This document shows positions 25,801-35,488 of a DNA stretch of 64,000 nt, piece by piece. This DNA is from Planctomycetota bacterium. GTDB lineage: Bacteria > Planctomycetota > Planctomycetia > Pirellulales > UBA1268. The position numbers and the translations under genes were made by a program. Location: NCBI GenBank assembly GCA_003669605.1, contig QWOP01000043.1, positions 1 through 64,000 on the forward strand, written 5' to 3'. The notes beneath the pieces are model-generated. The model saw only the letters and a program-made list of their open reading frames with translations. It did not search any database and was not told where the DNA came from. How positions within the stretch are numbered: position 1 is the first letter of the stretch; each line of letters starts with the position of its first letter.

Positions 25801-26670
25801 ATGGCCCATTCCCTCAAACCCTCCCCACCCCACTCCGGTGGGCCCCGGGCCCACGTGCTCCACGAGGCCAACTACGGACAACTGCTCGAGCGGCGACCGA
25901 ACGTGGCCCTCCTCCCCTGGGGGGCGACCGAGGCCCACAACTTCCATATGCCGCATGGCACCGACGTGCTCGAAGCGGTGTCGTTGGCCGAGCGCGCCGC
26001 CGATCTAGCCGCTGCGGCAGGCGCCCGTCCGATCGTGCTTCCCGCCATCCCCTTTGGCAACAACGCCCAGCAGCAGGATCAGGTGGCCACCGTCCACCTC
26101 TCCACTGGTACGGCGCTGGCCATCCTCCGCGATGTCACTGCCAGCCTGTCGCGGCAGGGGATCGATCGGTTGGTGATCGTCAATGGCCACGGTGGCAACG
26201 ATTTCAAGCCGTTGGTCCGGGATTGCCAACTCTCCTCCGGCGTCACGATTCTTGTCGTCGACTTCTGGCGGCTGTGCCCCGGTGTCTTGGCGGAGCAGTT
26301 CGATGATCCTGGGGATCACGCCGGACAATTGGAGACGGCGCTTTTGCTCCATCTCCGTCCGGAGTGGGTGGAGATGGAGCGAGCCGGCCCTGGGGCGCGG
26401 GCGTTGAGTCTTCCGGAGGGGATCACGCAGGCCGCCGCCTGGACTCCACGTCCCTGGTCGCTGGTCCATCCCGATACTGGCAGCGGCGATCCCCGCCAAG
26501 CCACCGCCGAGCAGGGGCGCGTCTTCTTCGAAGCGGCCACTCTGGCGCTGGCCACACTGATCCGCACCCTCTCCGATCTGCCGCCTGGCAGCGGGATCTT
26601 TGCCAAACCGGCTGATCGGGACACAGTTGGACAGGCCAATCAGGGAAGGACTGCCGGCGATGCACTCTGA
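25801..26670 (+). CDS. Creatininase family amidohydrolase
   Basis: This 289-residue metal-dependent hydrolase has the family motifs LLPWGATEAHNFHMPHGTDV (metal Glu/His/Asp cluster near residues 38-57) and RLVIVNGHGGNDFKPLVRD (about 121-139), plus DHAGQLETALLLHLRP. Relatives cleave creatinine or formamide-type amides, or remove peptides from cofactors such as mycofactocin; the substrate here is unknown. The first motif has ATEAHN in place of the more usual SxEQHG. The start at 25801 has a CCGGAG upstream. The last 11 bp overlap the start of putA, so the two are likely translated together. That hints at a role in amino acid or amide catabolism. Confidence 0.88.
   Translation: MAHSLKPSPPHSGGPRAHVLHEANYGQLLERRPNVALLPWGATEAHNFHMPHGTDVLEAVSLAERAADLAAAAGARPIVLPAIPFGNNAQQQDQVATVHLSTGTALAILRDVTASLSRQGIDRLVIVNGHGGNDFKPLVRDCQLSSGVTILVVDFWRLCPGVLAEQFDDPGDHAGQLETALLLHLRPEWVEMERAGPGARALSLPEGITQAAAWTPRPWSLVHPDTGSGDPRQATAEQGRVFFEAATLALATLIRTLSDLPPGSGIFAKPADRDTVGQANQGRTAGDAL
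26643..26650 (+). promoter_or_regulatory. Ribosome binding site for putA inside the creatininase gene
   Basis: GGGAAGGA with a 9-nt spacer precedes the ATG at 26660 and supports that start over the open upstream codons. Confidence 0.6.
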
Positions 26671-29600
26671 GCAGCAGACGCTTGCCACGATGGCTGGGCT
26701 GTTCCCCTGCCGGTTGTCACCACAGGCAAGCGCCCAGATCGAGGCGGAGACGCAGCGGATCGGCAGGAGCCTCCTCCGCGCCTCTTTGGCCGCCGAGCCC
26801 ACACGGATCTCGCCGGAGTGGTGGGTGCAGCAGGCGGCCGAGTGGGCCACCCGAGACGACGACCTCAAGGTGCGGCTTTTTCGGCTGGTCGATTGCATGC
26901 CGATGCTCGACGACCCACAGGCACTCGATCGGCACCTCCGCGAATACATCACCGATGATGTCCTCGAGCGGTTGCCCACCGGGATGCGAACGGCGTTGCA
27001 GGCGGCCCGGAGCGGAATTCTGGCGCCGCTGGCGGCGCGGGGGGTTCGCGCCGCCACGCTCGTCCAGGCCCGCCGGTTCATCGCCGGCACCACCCCCCGG
27101 GAGGCGGCCCGGGCGGCGCTTGTACAGCGGCGGGCGCACCGCGGATTCACGCTCGACCTTCTGGGTGAAGCGGTCACCAGCCAGACCGATGCAGATGCTT
27201 ACGCTTTGGCCTATGCGCAGTTGCTCGAGGAGTTGCCTCCTGTCGCCGCCGGCTGGGCCGCCGACCCCAAGGTCGATGACGGTCCCGATGGAGCACTGCC
27301 CCGGGTCAACCTGTCGCTGAAGTTGTCGGCGCTCGACAGCCAGTTCGACGCCATCGATCCGCCCGGCAGCACGGAGCGGGTCCTTGGCCGTCTGCGGCCG
27401 TTGCTCCGCTTGGCCCGCCGGCAGGGGGCGCAGGTGCATGTCGATATGGAGAGCCATGCCACCAAAGAGTTGACGTTGGCGATCTTCATGGAAGTGGCGA
27501 TGGAGGAGGAGTTTCGCGACTGGCGCAACTTCGGCATCGTCATCCAGGCCTACCTCCGCGACACTGTCCGCGATCTGCCGGCGCTGGCTGCGTGGGCCGC
27601 CCGGCGCGGCACCCCGGTGTGGGTCAGGTTGGTGAAGGGAGCCTACTGGGACTACGAGACGATTCACGCTGTTGCATCAGGCTGGCCGGTGCCGGTGTGG
27701 GAGGAGAAATGGCAGACCGATGCCTGCTATGAGGCGGCGACGACGTTCCTCCTTGAGCATGCCGACCTGCTTCGCCCGGCGCTGGGCAGCCACAACCTCC
27801 GCTCCCTGGCCCATGGCATGGCGGTCGCTGACCATCTTGGCCTGCCGCGGCAAATGGTCGAGATGCAGATGCTCTACGGCATGGGGGATGCTGAGAAGAA
27901 GGCCGTCACCGACGCCGGGTGGCGAATGCGGGTCTACATGCCCTACGGCCAACTCGTGCCGGGGATGGCGTATCTGGTGCGCCGGTTGCTCGAAAACTCA
28001 TCCAACGACTCCTTTCTCCGCGCTGGGTTCGTCCAGCATCTTCCCGCCGAGACCCTCTTCCGTGCTCCGCAACCGCACGAGCATCCGCTGGAGACGCTCC
28101 CCGTGGCGGTCGCTGCCGGTCTGCCGGACGGATTCCGCAACCAACCGCTCACCGACTTCGCCTGTGCCGACGAACGCAGCCGGATGTCGGAGGCGATTGC
28201 CCGGCGGCGGAGCGGATTGGCCACACGCGGTGCCCCGACGGTACCGGTGGTGATCGACGGCCGGGCCGTGAGCGACTGGCCGACGATGGCGCGCTACGAT
28301 CCCTCCGAGTCAGCGCGGCTGGTGGCCAGCGTCTGCTTGCCACCGGCCAGCGAGGCTGCCCGGGCTGTGGAGGCTGCGGCCGCGGCTCTGCCGGCGTGGC
28401 GAGATGCGGGCGCTCTCCATCGCGTGGCGATTCTCCGCAGGGCGGCGGCGATCATCCGCCATCACCGCACCGATCTGGCGGCGCTGCAGGGAGAGGAGGT
28501 GGGGAAGCCGTGGCGCGAGGCCGATGCCGACGTCGCGGAAGCGATCGACTTCTGCGAGTACTACGCCGCCGCGGCGCTGGAGCTTGACCGGCCCCGGCGC
28601 GTGGATGTGCCCGGCGAGGAAAACTCCACCTGCCACATCCCCCGTGGTGTCGCGGTGGTGATCGCGCCTTGGAATTTCCCCTTGGCAATCCTTGCTGGGA
28701 TGACCACCGCGGCGCTGGTCACGGGCAATACCGTGGTCATGAAGCCCGCCGAGCAGTCTTCGTTGATCGGTTGGCGGCTGCATCAGATCCTCCTGGAAGC
28801 GGGGGTGCCTGCCGGGGCGCTCTCGTTCCTGCCGGGCCGGGGCGAGGAGGTGGGGCCGGCATTGGTCAGCCATCCCCTCACGGCCCTGGTGGCATTCACT
28901 GGTTCACGAAGCGTCGGCCTGGAGATCAACCGCCGCGCCGCCGATGCCTCGGGCAGGGCAGGCAGCCTGAGCGTGAAGCGGATCCTTGCCGAACTGGGGG
29001 GCAAAAATGCCATCATCATCGACGACGATGCCGATCTCGATGATGCGGTGGTGGCGGTGGTCCACAGCGCCTTCGGATTCCAGGGGCAAAAGTGCTCGGC
29101 CTGCTCGCGGGTCATCGTTCTTGACCGCGTCTACGAGCAGTTCGTGGAGAAGCTGGGGCCCGCGGTGCTGAGCTTGCGGGTGGGGGCGGCCGCCGATCCA
29201 GCCACCCGCATCGGCCCGCTTGTCGACTTCGAAGCCCGCGACCGCGTGCTGGCCTGCATCGAATCGGGACGGCAGCAGGCGCGGGAATTGGTGCGGGTCG
29301 ATGTCGGCGCGCTGTCGACGACCGGCTGTTTTGTGGGGCCAACGGTGTTTGGCGATGTCGACCCCGAGAGCCCGCTCGGCCAGGATGAATTCTTTGGGCC
29401 GGTTCTGGCGGTGATCCGGGCCCGAGATTTTCGCTCGGCAATCGAGATTGCCAACGGCACTTCCTACGCCCTCACCGCCGGCGTGTTCTCGAGGAGCCCG
29501 GCAAACCTCGACCTGGCCAGAGCGAGTCTTGAGGCGGGGAACGTCTATCTCAATCGGGGGATTACGGGGGCGCTGGTCGGCCGGCAGCCGTTCGGGGGCT

Positions 29601-29743
29601 ACCGGCTCTCCGGCGTCGGCAGCAAGGCAGGTGGCCCAGACTATCTCCTCCAGTTCACTGTCCCCCGGACAATCACGGAGAACACGCTGCGCCGCGGCTT
29701 CGCCCCGACCCGGCCGGCAGACGGCATTCCCCGCCGCGGGTGA
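26660..29743 (+). CDS. putA: Bifunctional proline dehydrogenase / glutamate-semialdehyde dehydrogenase
   Basis: This 1027-residue enzyme oxidises proline to glutamate in two steps. The proline dehydrogenase barrel (about residues 100-490) has NLSLKLSALDSQFDAIDPPG, VHVDMESHATKELTLAIF, WVRLVKGAYWDYETI and MQMLYGMGDAEKKAV. The aldehyde dehydrogenase part (about 530-1010) has VVIAPWNFPLAILAGM, VAFTGSRSVG, AELGGKNAIIIDDDADLDDA and the nucleophile in GFQGQKCSACSRVIV (about residue 811). There is no N-terminal ribbon-helix-helix DNA-binding domain, so it is an enzyme-only type and not a self-regulating PutA. It starts within the end of the creatininase gene. FAD and NAD are the expected cofactors. 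Confidence 0.95.
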   Translation: MHSEQQTLATMAGLFPCRLSPQASAQIEAETQRIGRSLLRASLAAEPTRISPEWWVQQAAEWATRDDDLKVRLFRLVDCMPMLDDPQALDRHLREYITDDVLERLPTGMRTALQAARSGILAPLAARGVRAATLVQARRFIAGTTPREAARAALVQRRAHRGFTLDLLGEAVTSQTDADAYALAYAQLLEELPPVAAGWAADPKVDDGPDGALPRVNLSLKLSALDSQFDAIDPPGSTERVLGRLRPLLRLARRQGAQVHVDMESHATKELTLAIFMEVAMEEEFRDWRNFGIVIQAYLRDTVRDLPALAAWAARRGTPVWVRLVKGAYWDYETIHAVASGWPVPVWEEKWQTDACYEAATTFLLEHADLLRPALGSHNLRSLAHGMAVADHLGLPRQMVEMQMLYGMGDAEKKAVTDAGWRMRVYMPYGQLVPGMAYLVRRLLENSSNDSFLRAGFVQHLPAETLFRAPQPHEHPLETLPVAVAAGLPDGFRNQPLTDFACADERSRMSEAIARRRSGLATRGAPTVPVVIDGRAVSDWPTMARYDPSESARLVASVCLPPASEAARAVEAAAAALPAWRDAGALHRVAILRRAAAIIRHHRTDLAALQGEEVGKPWREADADVAEAIDFCEYYAAAALELDRPRRVDVPGEENSTCHIPRGVAVVIAPWNFPLAILAGMTTAALVTGNTVVMKPAEQSSLIGWRLHQILLEAGVPAGALSFLPGRGEEVGPALVSHPLTALVAFTGSRSVGLEINRRAADASGRAGSLSVKRILAELGGKNAIIIDDDADLDDAVVAVVHSAFGFQGQKCSACSRVIVLDRVYEQFVEKLGPAVLSLRVGAAADPATRIGPLVDFEARDRVLACIESGRQQARELVRVDVGALSTTGCFVGPTVFGDVDPESPLGQDEFFGPVLAVIRARDFRSAIEIANGTSYALTAGVFSRSPANLDLARASLEAGNVYLNRGITGALVGRQPFGGYRLSGVGSKAGGPDYLLQFTVPRTITENTLRRGFAPTRPADGIPRRG

Positions 29744-29986
29744 CACCCGGGGCCAATGCGGGGGGCGATCTGGTTGATGATTCCCCTTGGGCGGTGGGCG
29801 TTTCTGCGGGGAAAGGGGCGGGCGGTTGAGACCGAGGCCGGGAAGAGCGACGATTTGCGGCGGCCGGAGGGGGACTCACGAAACGCTCACATCCTCTCCG
29901 CATACTCGGGACGTCCTCTTGGCCCGGGGAATTGCCCATATTTTTCCTGTCCGATTCACCGGCCAGCCCTCTCTGGAGTCCCCCGG

Positions 29987-31012
29987 ATGCAGCGATCGAT
30001 CACGTGCCCCTCGCTCATCGGAGCCCGCCGCGCTTTGCCACTGGCCGTGGTGATCGGTGTCTGCCTGATGACGCTTGCCATCACGCCTGCCGCCGCGGCG
30101 GACGGTGACCAGCCCCTCCAGCCGTACCAGAAGGTCGGCGGGGAGGTGGCTGGGTCGCTGAAGTGCATTGGCTCCGACACGATGAACAACCTCGTCGCCC
30201 TGTGGGTCGAGGGATTCAAGAAGTCGTATCCAGGAGTCCGCGAGGGGATCGAGGGAAAGGGTTCGGCCTCGGCGCCGCCGGCACTCACCGAGGGCACCGC
30301 CACCTTCGGGCCGATGAGCCGTGACTGGAAGCCTTCTGAGATCGACGCCTTTAAGCAGAAACATGGCTATCCACCGGCGGTTGTGCCGGTGGCCATCGAC
30401 ATGCTCGCTGTCTTCGTCCACAAGGACAATCCGCTCACGAGCCTGTCGCTCGAGCAGGTCGACGCCATCTTCTCCAAGAACCGCACCGGCGGCGGCAAGT
30501 CTGACATCCGCACCTGGGGTGACCTGGGCTTGGAGGGGGAGTGGAAGAATCGGCCGATCAGCCTCTACGGTCGCAACGCTACCAGCGGCACCTACGGCTA
30601 CTTCAAGGAGAACGCATTGTTCAAAGGCGACTTCAAGCCGACCGTGAAGGAGCAACCGGGCAGTTCTGCAGTCGTGCAGGCTGTGGCTAGCGATATCGCC
30701 GGCATCGGCTACAGCGGTCTGGGATACTCAACCGCTGACGTCCGCGCCGTGCCGCTGTCGCTCAAGACGGGCGACGATCCGGTGCCCACCGAGGCACAGT
30801 TCGCCTACAGCGGCGACTACCCGTTGGCCCGCTTCCTCTACTTGAGCGTCAACCACAAGCCCGGCTCCGCCCTCGACCCGCTCCGCCGCGAATTCCTCCG
30901 CTATGTCCTCTCCGCCGACGGCCAAGCCGATGTCAAGAAAGATGGCTACCTGCCGCTCACCGGTGCGGTGGCCAAGAAGTCCCTCGATGGCGTCGGGGCC
31001 GGTGCTCGCTGA
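29987..31012 (+). CDS. pstS: Phosphate ABC transporter, substrate-binding protein
   Basis: This 341-residue periplasmic protein binds inorganic phosphate. A signal peptide (about residues 1-36, ALPLAVVIGVCLMTLAITPA followed by AAAADG) precedes the mature domain. Phosphate-site segments are LKCIGSDTMNNLVALW, GKGSASAPPALTEGTATFGP and SLYGRNATSGTYGYFKENAL, with the typical Asp, Ser and Thr ligands. The ATG at 29987 follows a GGAG. It is the first gene of pstSCAB-phoU. The 243 bp upstream show no convincing Pho-box match, so phosphate regulation is only expected from the family. Confidence 0.95.
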   Translation: MQRSITCPSLIGARRALPLAVVIGVCLMTLAITPAAAADGDQPLQPYQKVGGEVAGSLKCIGSDTMNNLVALWVEGFKKSYPGVREGIEGKGSASAPPALTEGTATFGPMSRDWKPSEIDAFKQKHGYPPAVVPVAIDMLAVFVHKDNPLTSLSLEQVDAIFSKNRTGGGKSDIRTWGDLGLEGEWKNRPISLYGRNATSGTYGYFKENALFKGDFKPTVKEQPGSSAVVQAVASDIAGIGYSGLGYSTADVRAVPLSLKTGDDPVPTEAQFAYSGDYPLARFLYLSVNHKPGSALDPLRREFLRYVLSADGQADVKKDGYLPLTGAVAKKSLDGVGAGAR

Positions 31013-31114
31013 TACTGGGCTTTGAGTCCGCGGGATTTCGCCTCGGGCGCCCGTGGAGAGAGCCCTGCTTGTTTGAAGTTCCCGGTCCGACTCTGGTCGT
31101 GGCGGCGTCCGGAA

Positions 31115-33787
31115 ATGTCTTCCCAACAAAACCTCACCGGAAAATCCCGCCGCCGCGTCACCAAGCCGGGGGTCCGTTTTGGCGATGCGCTGGCACGGGG
31201 CGTGATCACGGCCGGAGGCATCGGGACAATCGCCGCGGTGCTGATGATGGGGGTGTTTCTCCTGGCGGTGGCGTTGCCACTGTTCCGCCCGGCCAGGGTG
31301 AGCGAACTGCACCGGGCGGGCTTTGATATGGCGGAAAGCGGTACCGACGGTGTCGCGGCCAGCGGAACGGGTCCCGGACAGCCCGCTCCGATCGCGCTGG
31401 GGGCCGACGAAACCGGCGTTGTCGGCTGGTATCTCGATCTTGCTGCCAAGCGGATGCGGCTCTTCGACATCGCCGGTGGCAGAGTGCTCATCGATCGCCG
31501 GCTCCCCGAGGGAGAGTTTCAAGGCGCCACAGCGCTGCGGGTTCTGCCGGGGGGAACGCTCGCCGCCGTTGGGTATGCGGATGGATCGTTTCAGACGGCG
31601 CGGATTGGCGTGGAATCGTCGTTCGTCCCGGAGGCTGAGGTGCCTGCCGACGTCCATCCGCTGCCGGTGGGGGGGACGCGGGTGGAAGAAACCGGCATCC
31701 TTTTCCACGACGAACCGAACCGCTATTCGCGGATCGCCATCCTCGCTGCCGCAGAGGGAGAGCCGTCGCGGAATCTCAGCGGGCGGGTGGTCGACATCGA
31801 CGTCACCACACTTTCCGGGGGACCGCTGCTCGCGGCGGTCGATGCCGGTGGGGTGATCCGCGTCGAGACGGTGTCGTCGAAGCGGAACATGCTTACCGAT
31901 ACGGTCGTCACCACCCGCAAGGGAGCGACGATTCCAGCGGAGGATGCGGTGGGGTCTGTTCCGCCGTTCCGGGCTGCGTTCGTACGCGTTTCCGAACTCG
32001 GCGACCAGTTGTGGGCCATCGCGGCCGATGGGCGAGGCCAGCGGTATGCGATCCGCGCCATCGAGTCACCGCGATTGATGGAGACGTTTGCCGCCGGTGA
32101 GGGCCAGGCGGTGACCGCCGTCGCCCGTCTGTTCGGAGGCAATTCCCTGGCGGTGGCCGATGCCGGTGGCACCGTGCGGGTGTTCTTCACGTCGCGGCAG
32201 CCCGCCGCGGCCGCAGAGGACGGACTGGAAGTTGTGGCCGCGAAGCGGTTCGACCCCCTCGGTCCCGCCCAGCCGGCGGCCGTAACGGCGATTGCCCCCT
32301 CGCCTCGATCACGGTTGTTTGCCGTCGCGGATGCCCGGGGGATGGTACGGCTCCTCCAGTCGACCAACCAGTCGGAGATCCTCGGTGTCGAGTCGATCGG
32401 GAGCGAGCGACTCGCAAGCCCGCCGGTGGGGCTGGCGCTGGCCGGCCGCGAGAAGACGCTGCTGGCCGCTGACGCCAACACCGTCGTCTCCTGGGGATTC
32501 GATGTCGGGTATCCGGAGGTCACGCCGGCCTCGCTCTTTGGACGGGTGTGGTACGAGAATTACCCGCTGTCGGTCCACGCCTGGGAGACCACTGGCCATG
32601 AGGCATTCGAGTCGAAGTTTGGCTTCGTGCCCTTGGTCTGCGGCACGATTAAAGCGACGCTCTACGCGATGCTCTTCGCCACGCCGGTGGCCATCCTGGC
32701 GGCGATCTTTTCCAGCCAGTTCCTCCATCCCCGCTGGCGGTCGAGGGTCAAGCCTGTCGTCGAGATGATGGCCAGCCTGCCGAGCGTGGTGCTGGGGTTC
32801 ATGGCGGGGCTGATTCTGGCGCCGCTGGTGGAGAATGGTTTGACGACGGTGATCAGCGCGTTCTTCGTCGTCCCACTGGTTCTGCTGGTCGGCGCCCATC
32901 TCTGGCTACTGCTGCCGGTCGGTTGGAGGATGAGGCTGGCGGCGTGGCGATTTCCGATCATCGGTCTGGTGGGACTCCCGCTGGGCGCTGGCGCTGCTTG
33001 GGCCCTCGCACCGCTGCTGGAGAGCTGGCTGTTTGCCGGCGACCTGCGGGCCTGGCTCGATGGCCGCGGCGGCAGCGGCATCGGTGGCTGGGTGCTGGCG
33101 CTGTTGCCACTGGCGGCGGTCTGTACGGCAGTCTTCTGCAGCCGGGTGGTGAATCCGTGGCTGCGGACAGTGAGCCGGGGGTGGACGTCGCGCCGTGCGG
33201 CATTGGTGTCGCTGCTGGTGTTCCTCGCTGGAGTGGTGTTGACGGTGTTCTTGGCGCTGGCAGCAGGGACTTTTTTTGACAGTCTGCGGATGGATACCCG
33301 TGGTGGTCTCCTCGGCAGTTATGTGCAGCGCAACGCCATGATCGTCGCCTTCGGAATGAGTTTCGCGATCATCCCGCTGATCTTCACGATTGCCGACGAT
33401 GCCCTCTCCAGCGTGCCCGACCATCTCCGCAGCGCTTCCCTGGGGGCTGGCGCCACCCCCTGGCAGACGGCGATCCGCGTCATTGTTCCGGCCGCCACCA
33501 GCGGCATCTTCTCCGCGGTGATGATCGGTCTGGGGCGGGCCGTGGGGGAGACGATGATCGTGCTCATGGCGGCTGGCAATACGCCGATCATGGACTGGAA
33601 CCTGTTCAACGGATTCCAGACGCTCTCGGCAGCCATTGCCACCGAACTCCCCGAGGCGGCGCGGGGGAGCGCCCACTACCGGGTGCTGTTCCTGGCAGCG
33701 CTGACGCTGTTCGCGATGACGTTCGTGCTCAATACGGCCGCCGAGATCATCCGCGAGCGTTTTCGCCGGAGGTCGCATGAGCTCTGA
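31115..33787 (+). CDS. pstC: Phosphate ABC transporter permease with large N-terminal exported domain
   Basis: This 890-residue PstC is about three times the usual length of about 300. One membrane helix at about 33-55 (GGIGTIAAVLMMGVFLLAVA) is followed by a soluble region of about 400 residues (about 60-470) with beta-propeller-like strands such as GGNSLAVADAGGTVRVFF and TAIAPSPRSRLFAVADARGM. The permease core starts near residue 505 (CGTIKATLYAMLFATPVAIL) and ends with the ABC-coupling loop LGAGATPWQTAIRVIVPAAT at about 775. The extra domain would face the periplasm and may contact PstS. The ATG at 31115 is preceded by a weak ribosome binding site. Its end overlaps pstA by 11 bp. Confidence 0.9.
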   Translation: MSSQQNLTGKSRRRVTKPGVRFGDALARGVITAGGIGTIAAVLMMGVFLLAVALPLFRPARVSELHRAGFDMAESGTDGVAASGTGPGQPAPIALGADETGVVGWYLDLAAKRMRLFDIAGGRVLIDRRLPEGEFQGATALRVLPGGTLAAVGYADGSFQTARIGVESSFVPEAEVPADVHPLPVGGTRVEETGILFHDEPNRYSRIAILAAAEGEPSRNLSGRVVDIDVTTLSGGPLLAAVDAGGVIRVETVSSKRNMLTDTVVTTRKGATIPAEDAVGSVPPFRAAFVRVSELGDQLWAIAADGRGQRYAIRAIESPRLMETFAAGEGQAVTAVARLFGGNSLAVADAGGTVRVFFTSRQPAAAAEDGLEVVAAKRFDPLGPAQPAAVTAIAPSPRSRLFAVADARGMVRLLQSTNQSEILGVESIGSERLASPPVGLALAGREKTLLAADANTVVSWGFDVGYPEVTPASLFGRVWYENYPLSVHAWETTGHEAFESKFGFVPLVCGTIKATLYAMLFATPVAILAAIFSSQFLHPRWRSRVKPVVEMMASLPSVVLGFMAGLILAPLVENGLTTVISAFFVVPLVLLVGAHLWLLLPVGWRMRLAAWRFPIIGLVGLPLGAGAAWALAPLLESWLFAGDLRAWLDGRGGSGIGGWVLALLPLAAVCTAVFCSRVVNPWLRTVSRGWTSRRAALVSLLVFLAGVVLTVFLALAAGTFFDSLRMDTRGGLLGSYVQRNAMIVAFGMSFAIIPLIFTIADDALSSVPDHLRSASLGAGATPWQTAIRVIVPAATSGIFSAVMIGLGRAVGETMIVLMAAGNTPIMDWNLFNGFQTLSAAIATELPEAARGSAHYRVLFLAALTLFAMTFVLNTAAEIIRERFRRRSHEL

Positions 33788-35435
33788 CCCGCACCGGCCG
33801 CGGAGACAACGCTCGGCACACGCAAGCCTCGCGGCCCACGGGGAGCCGTGGGTCTGGCTCACCGGCGGCGCGCTTTCGCTGTCGGTGGCGATGATCGTCG
33901 GGCTGCTGGGGTTCATCGTCAGTCAAGGGATCGGCACTTTCTGGCCCCGGCCGCTGGAACTGTTCGAAATCAGCGATGACCGCCGGGCTTTGGGGGAGAT
34001 CACCGCGGAGGAAGCGGCTCCCGACGGCACGCGCCGCCGTCTGGTGCGGACGGCCAACTTCGAAATCACCGGCCGGCATTTCGAGTGGTTGGCCGACGGC
34101 GAAGTAACGGCGGTCACGCGGCCCCCACAGGCTACCGTCGTCGAGCGGCTGGAGGGGGGGCGGTTCCATGGCCTGCCGCTGCGAGTCCTCAAAGGGGAGG
34201 AGACTCTCGCCGAGGGCGATCAAGCGTTTGCGGAGTTTGCCAGACTGCATCCGGATGTCCGCCGTCGGATCCGCGCGGTCTGGCAGATTGACAAGCAGGA
34301 CCGGGGGATTCTGCAGCGGCGCCTGCGGGCAGCGAGACTGGCAGTGGTGAGCGCGGAACTGTCCGATGGACGCGACACGAAAGCCTGGCAGAAGGCGCAT
34401 GCCGATGAGGAGAAGCAACGACGGGAGATCGATGGGGCCGAGCAGGTCCTCAACGAACAGACAGCGCGCTTGCGCGGTGCCAACGAGGGACTGGGGTTTG
34501 AGTTCGCCACGGCGGGGGGCGAGAGGGTCGTGCTGCCATTGGCCGACATCGTCCGCGCCTGGCAGCCCAACCGGCTCTCGCTGGCTGAGAAGATGGGCGT
34601 CTACGCATCGCGGTGGGGGGAATTCCTCTCCGACGATCCCCGCGAGGCCAACAGCGCCGGCGGCGTCTTTCCGGCCATCTGGGGCACGGTGGCGATGACG
34701 CTCATCATGGCATTGCTGGTGGCTCCTTTCGGCGTTCTGGCGGCGCTCTACCTCCGCGAGTACGCCTCGCGCGGACCACTCACGGCCGCCGTTCGGATCG
34801 CCATCAATAACCTCGCCGGCGTGCCCAGCATCGTCTACGGCGCCTTCGGACTGGGGTTCTTCTGCTACGTGCTGGGCGGATCGATCGACAGCCTGTTCTT
34901 CCGACCGGCACTGGTGGCCGATGGCCAGCCGACGTTTGGTACGGGGGGGCTGTTGTGGGCGTCACTGACGCTGGCCCTGCTCACGCTGCCGGTGGTGATC
35001 GTGGCCACTGAGGAAGCGCTCTCCGCGGTGCCCAACTCGATGCGCGAGGGCTCCTACGCCTGTGGGGCGAGCAAGTGGCAAACGATCCGCCGCATCGTCC
35101 TGCCGCGGGCGCTGCCGGGGATCATGACGGGGCTGATCCTGGCGATGGCCCGGGGGGCTGGCGAGGTGGCGCCGCTGATGCTTGTGGGGGTGAAGAAATT
35201 GGCGCTCGATCTGCCGATCGACAGCTCCTTTCCGTTTGTCCACCCGGAACGGGAATTCATGCACCTGGCCTATTTGATCTACGATGTCGGCTTCCAGAGC
35301 CCCAACAGCCAGGCCGCCAAGCCGATGGTGTTCACCATCACCTTCCTGCTGGTGGCGATCATCGCCTTGCTCAACGTGACGGCGATCTGGATCCGCGGCC
35401 GGATCAAACGCCGCTACGTCTCCCAACAGTTCTGA
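33777..35435 (+). CDS. pstA: Phosphate ABC transporter permease with coiled-coil insertion
   Basis: This 552-residue PstA has one N-terminal membrane helix (about 28-50, LTGGALSLSVAMIVGLLGFI), an extracytoplasmic region up to about residue 295, and then the normal five-to-six-helix permease (about 298-548) with AINNLAGVPSIVYGAFGLGF and the coupling loop YACGASKWQTIRRIVLPRAL at about 427. The inserted region contains a charged, heptad-like stretch at about 158-240 (KAWQKAHADEEKQRREIDG, EQVLNEQTARLRGANEG) that probably forms a coiled coil. Ordinary PstA is about 280-300 residues. The ATG at 33777 overlaps the pstC stop, so the two permeases are co-translated. Confidence 0.92.
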   Translation: MSSDPHRPRRQRSAHASLAAHGEPWVWLTGGALSLSVAMIVGLLGFIVSQGIGTFWPRPLELFEISDDRRALGEITAEEAAPDGTRRRLVRTANFEITGRHFEWLADGEVTAVTRPPQATVVERLEGGRFHGLPLRVLKGEETLAEGDQAFAEFARLHPDVRRRIRAVWQIDKQDRGILQRRLRAARLAVVSAELSDGRDTKAWQKAHADEEKQRREIDGAEQVLNEQTARLRGANEGLGFEFATAGGERVVLPLADIVRAWQPNRLSLAEKMGVYASRWGEFLSDDPREANSAGGVFPAIWGTVAMTLIMALLVAPFGVLAALYLREYASRGPLTAAVRIAINNLAGVPSIVYGAFGLGFFCYVLGGSIDSLFFRPALVADGQPTFGTGGLLWASLTLALLTLPVVIVATEEALSAVPNSMREGSYACGASKWQTIRRIVLPRALPGIMTGLILAMARGAGEVAPLMLVGVKKLALDLPIDSSFPFVHPEREFMHLAYLIYDVGFQSPNSQAAKPMVFTITFLLVAIIALLNVTAIWIRGRIKRRYVSQQF

Positions 35436-35488
35436 AGTATCATTGCCGGCGGAATCGCCGTTCCTAGTTGCCTGCCGACGAGCCGCCC

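Noticed and set aside
29744-29986. Pho-box or promoter upstream of pstS
   Set aside because: A TTGGCC and TATTTT pair is only 14 bp apart, and no paired CTGTCAT-type repeats were found.
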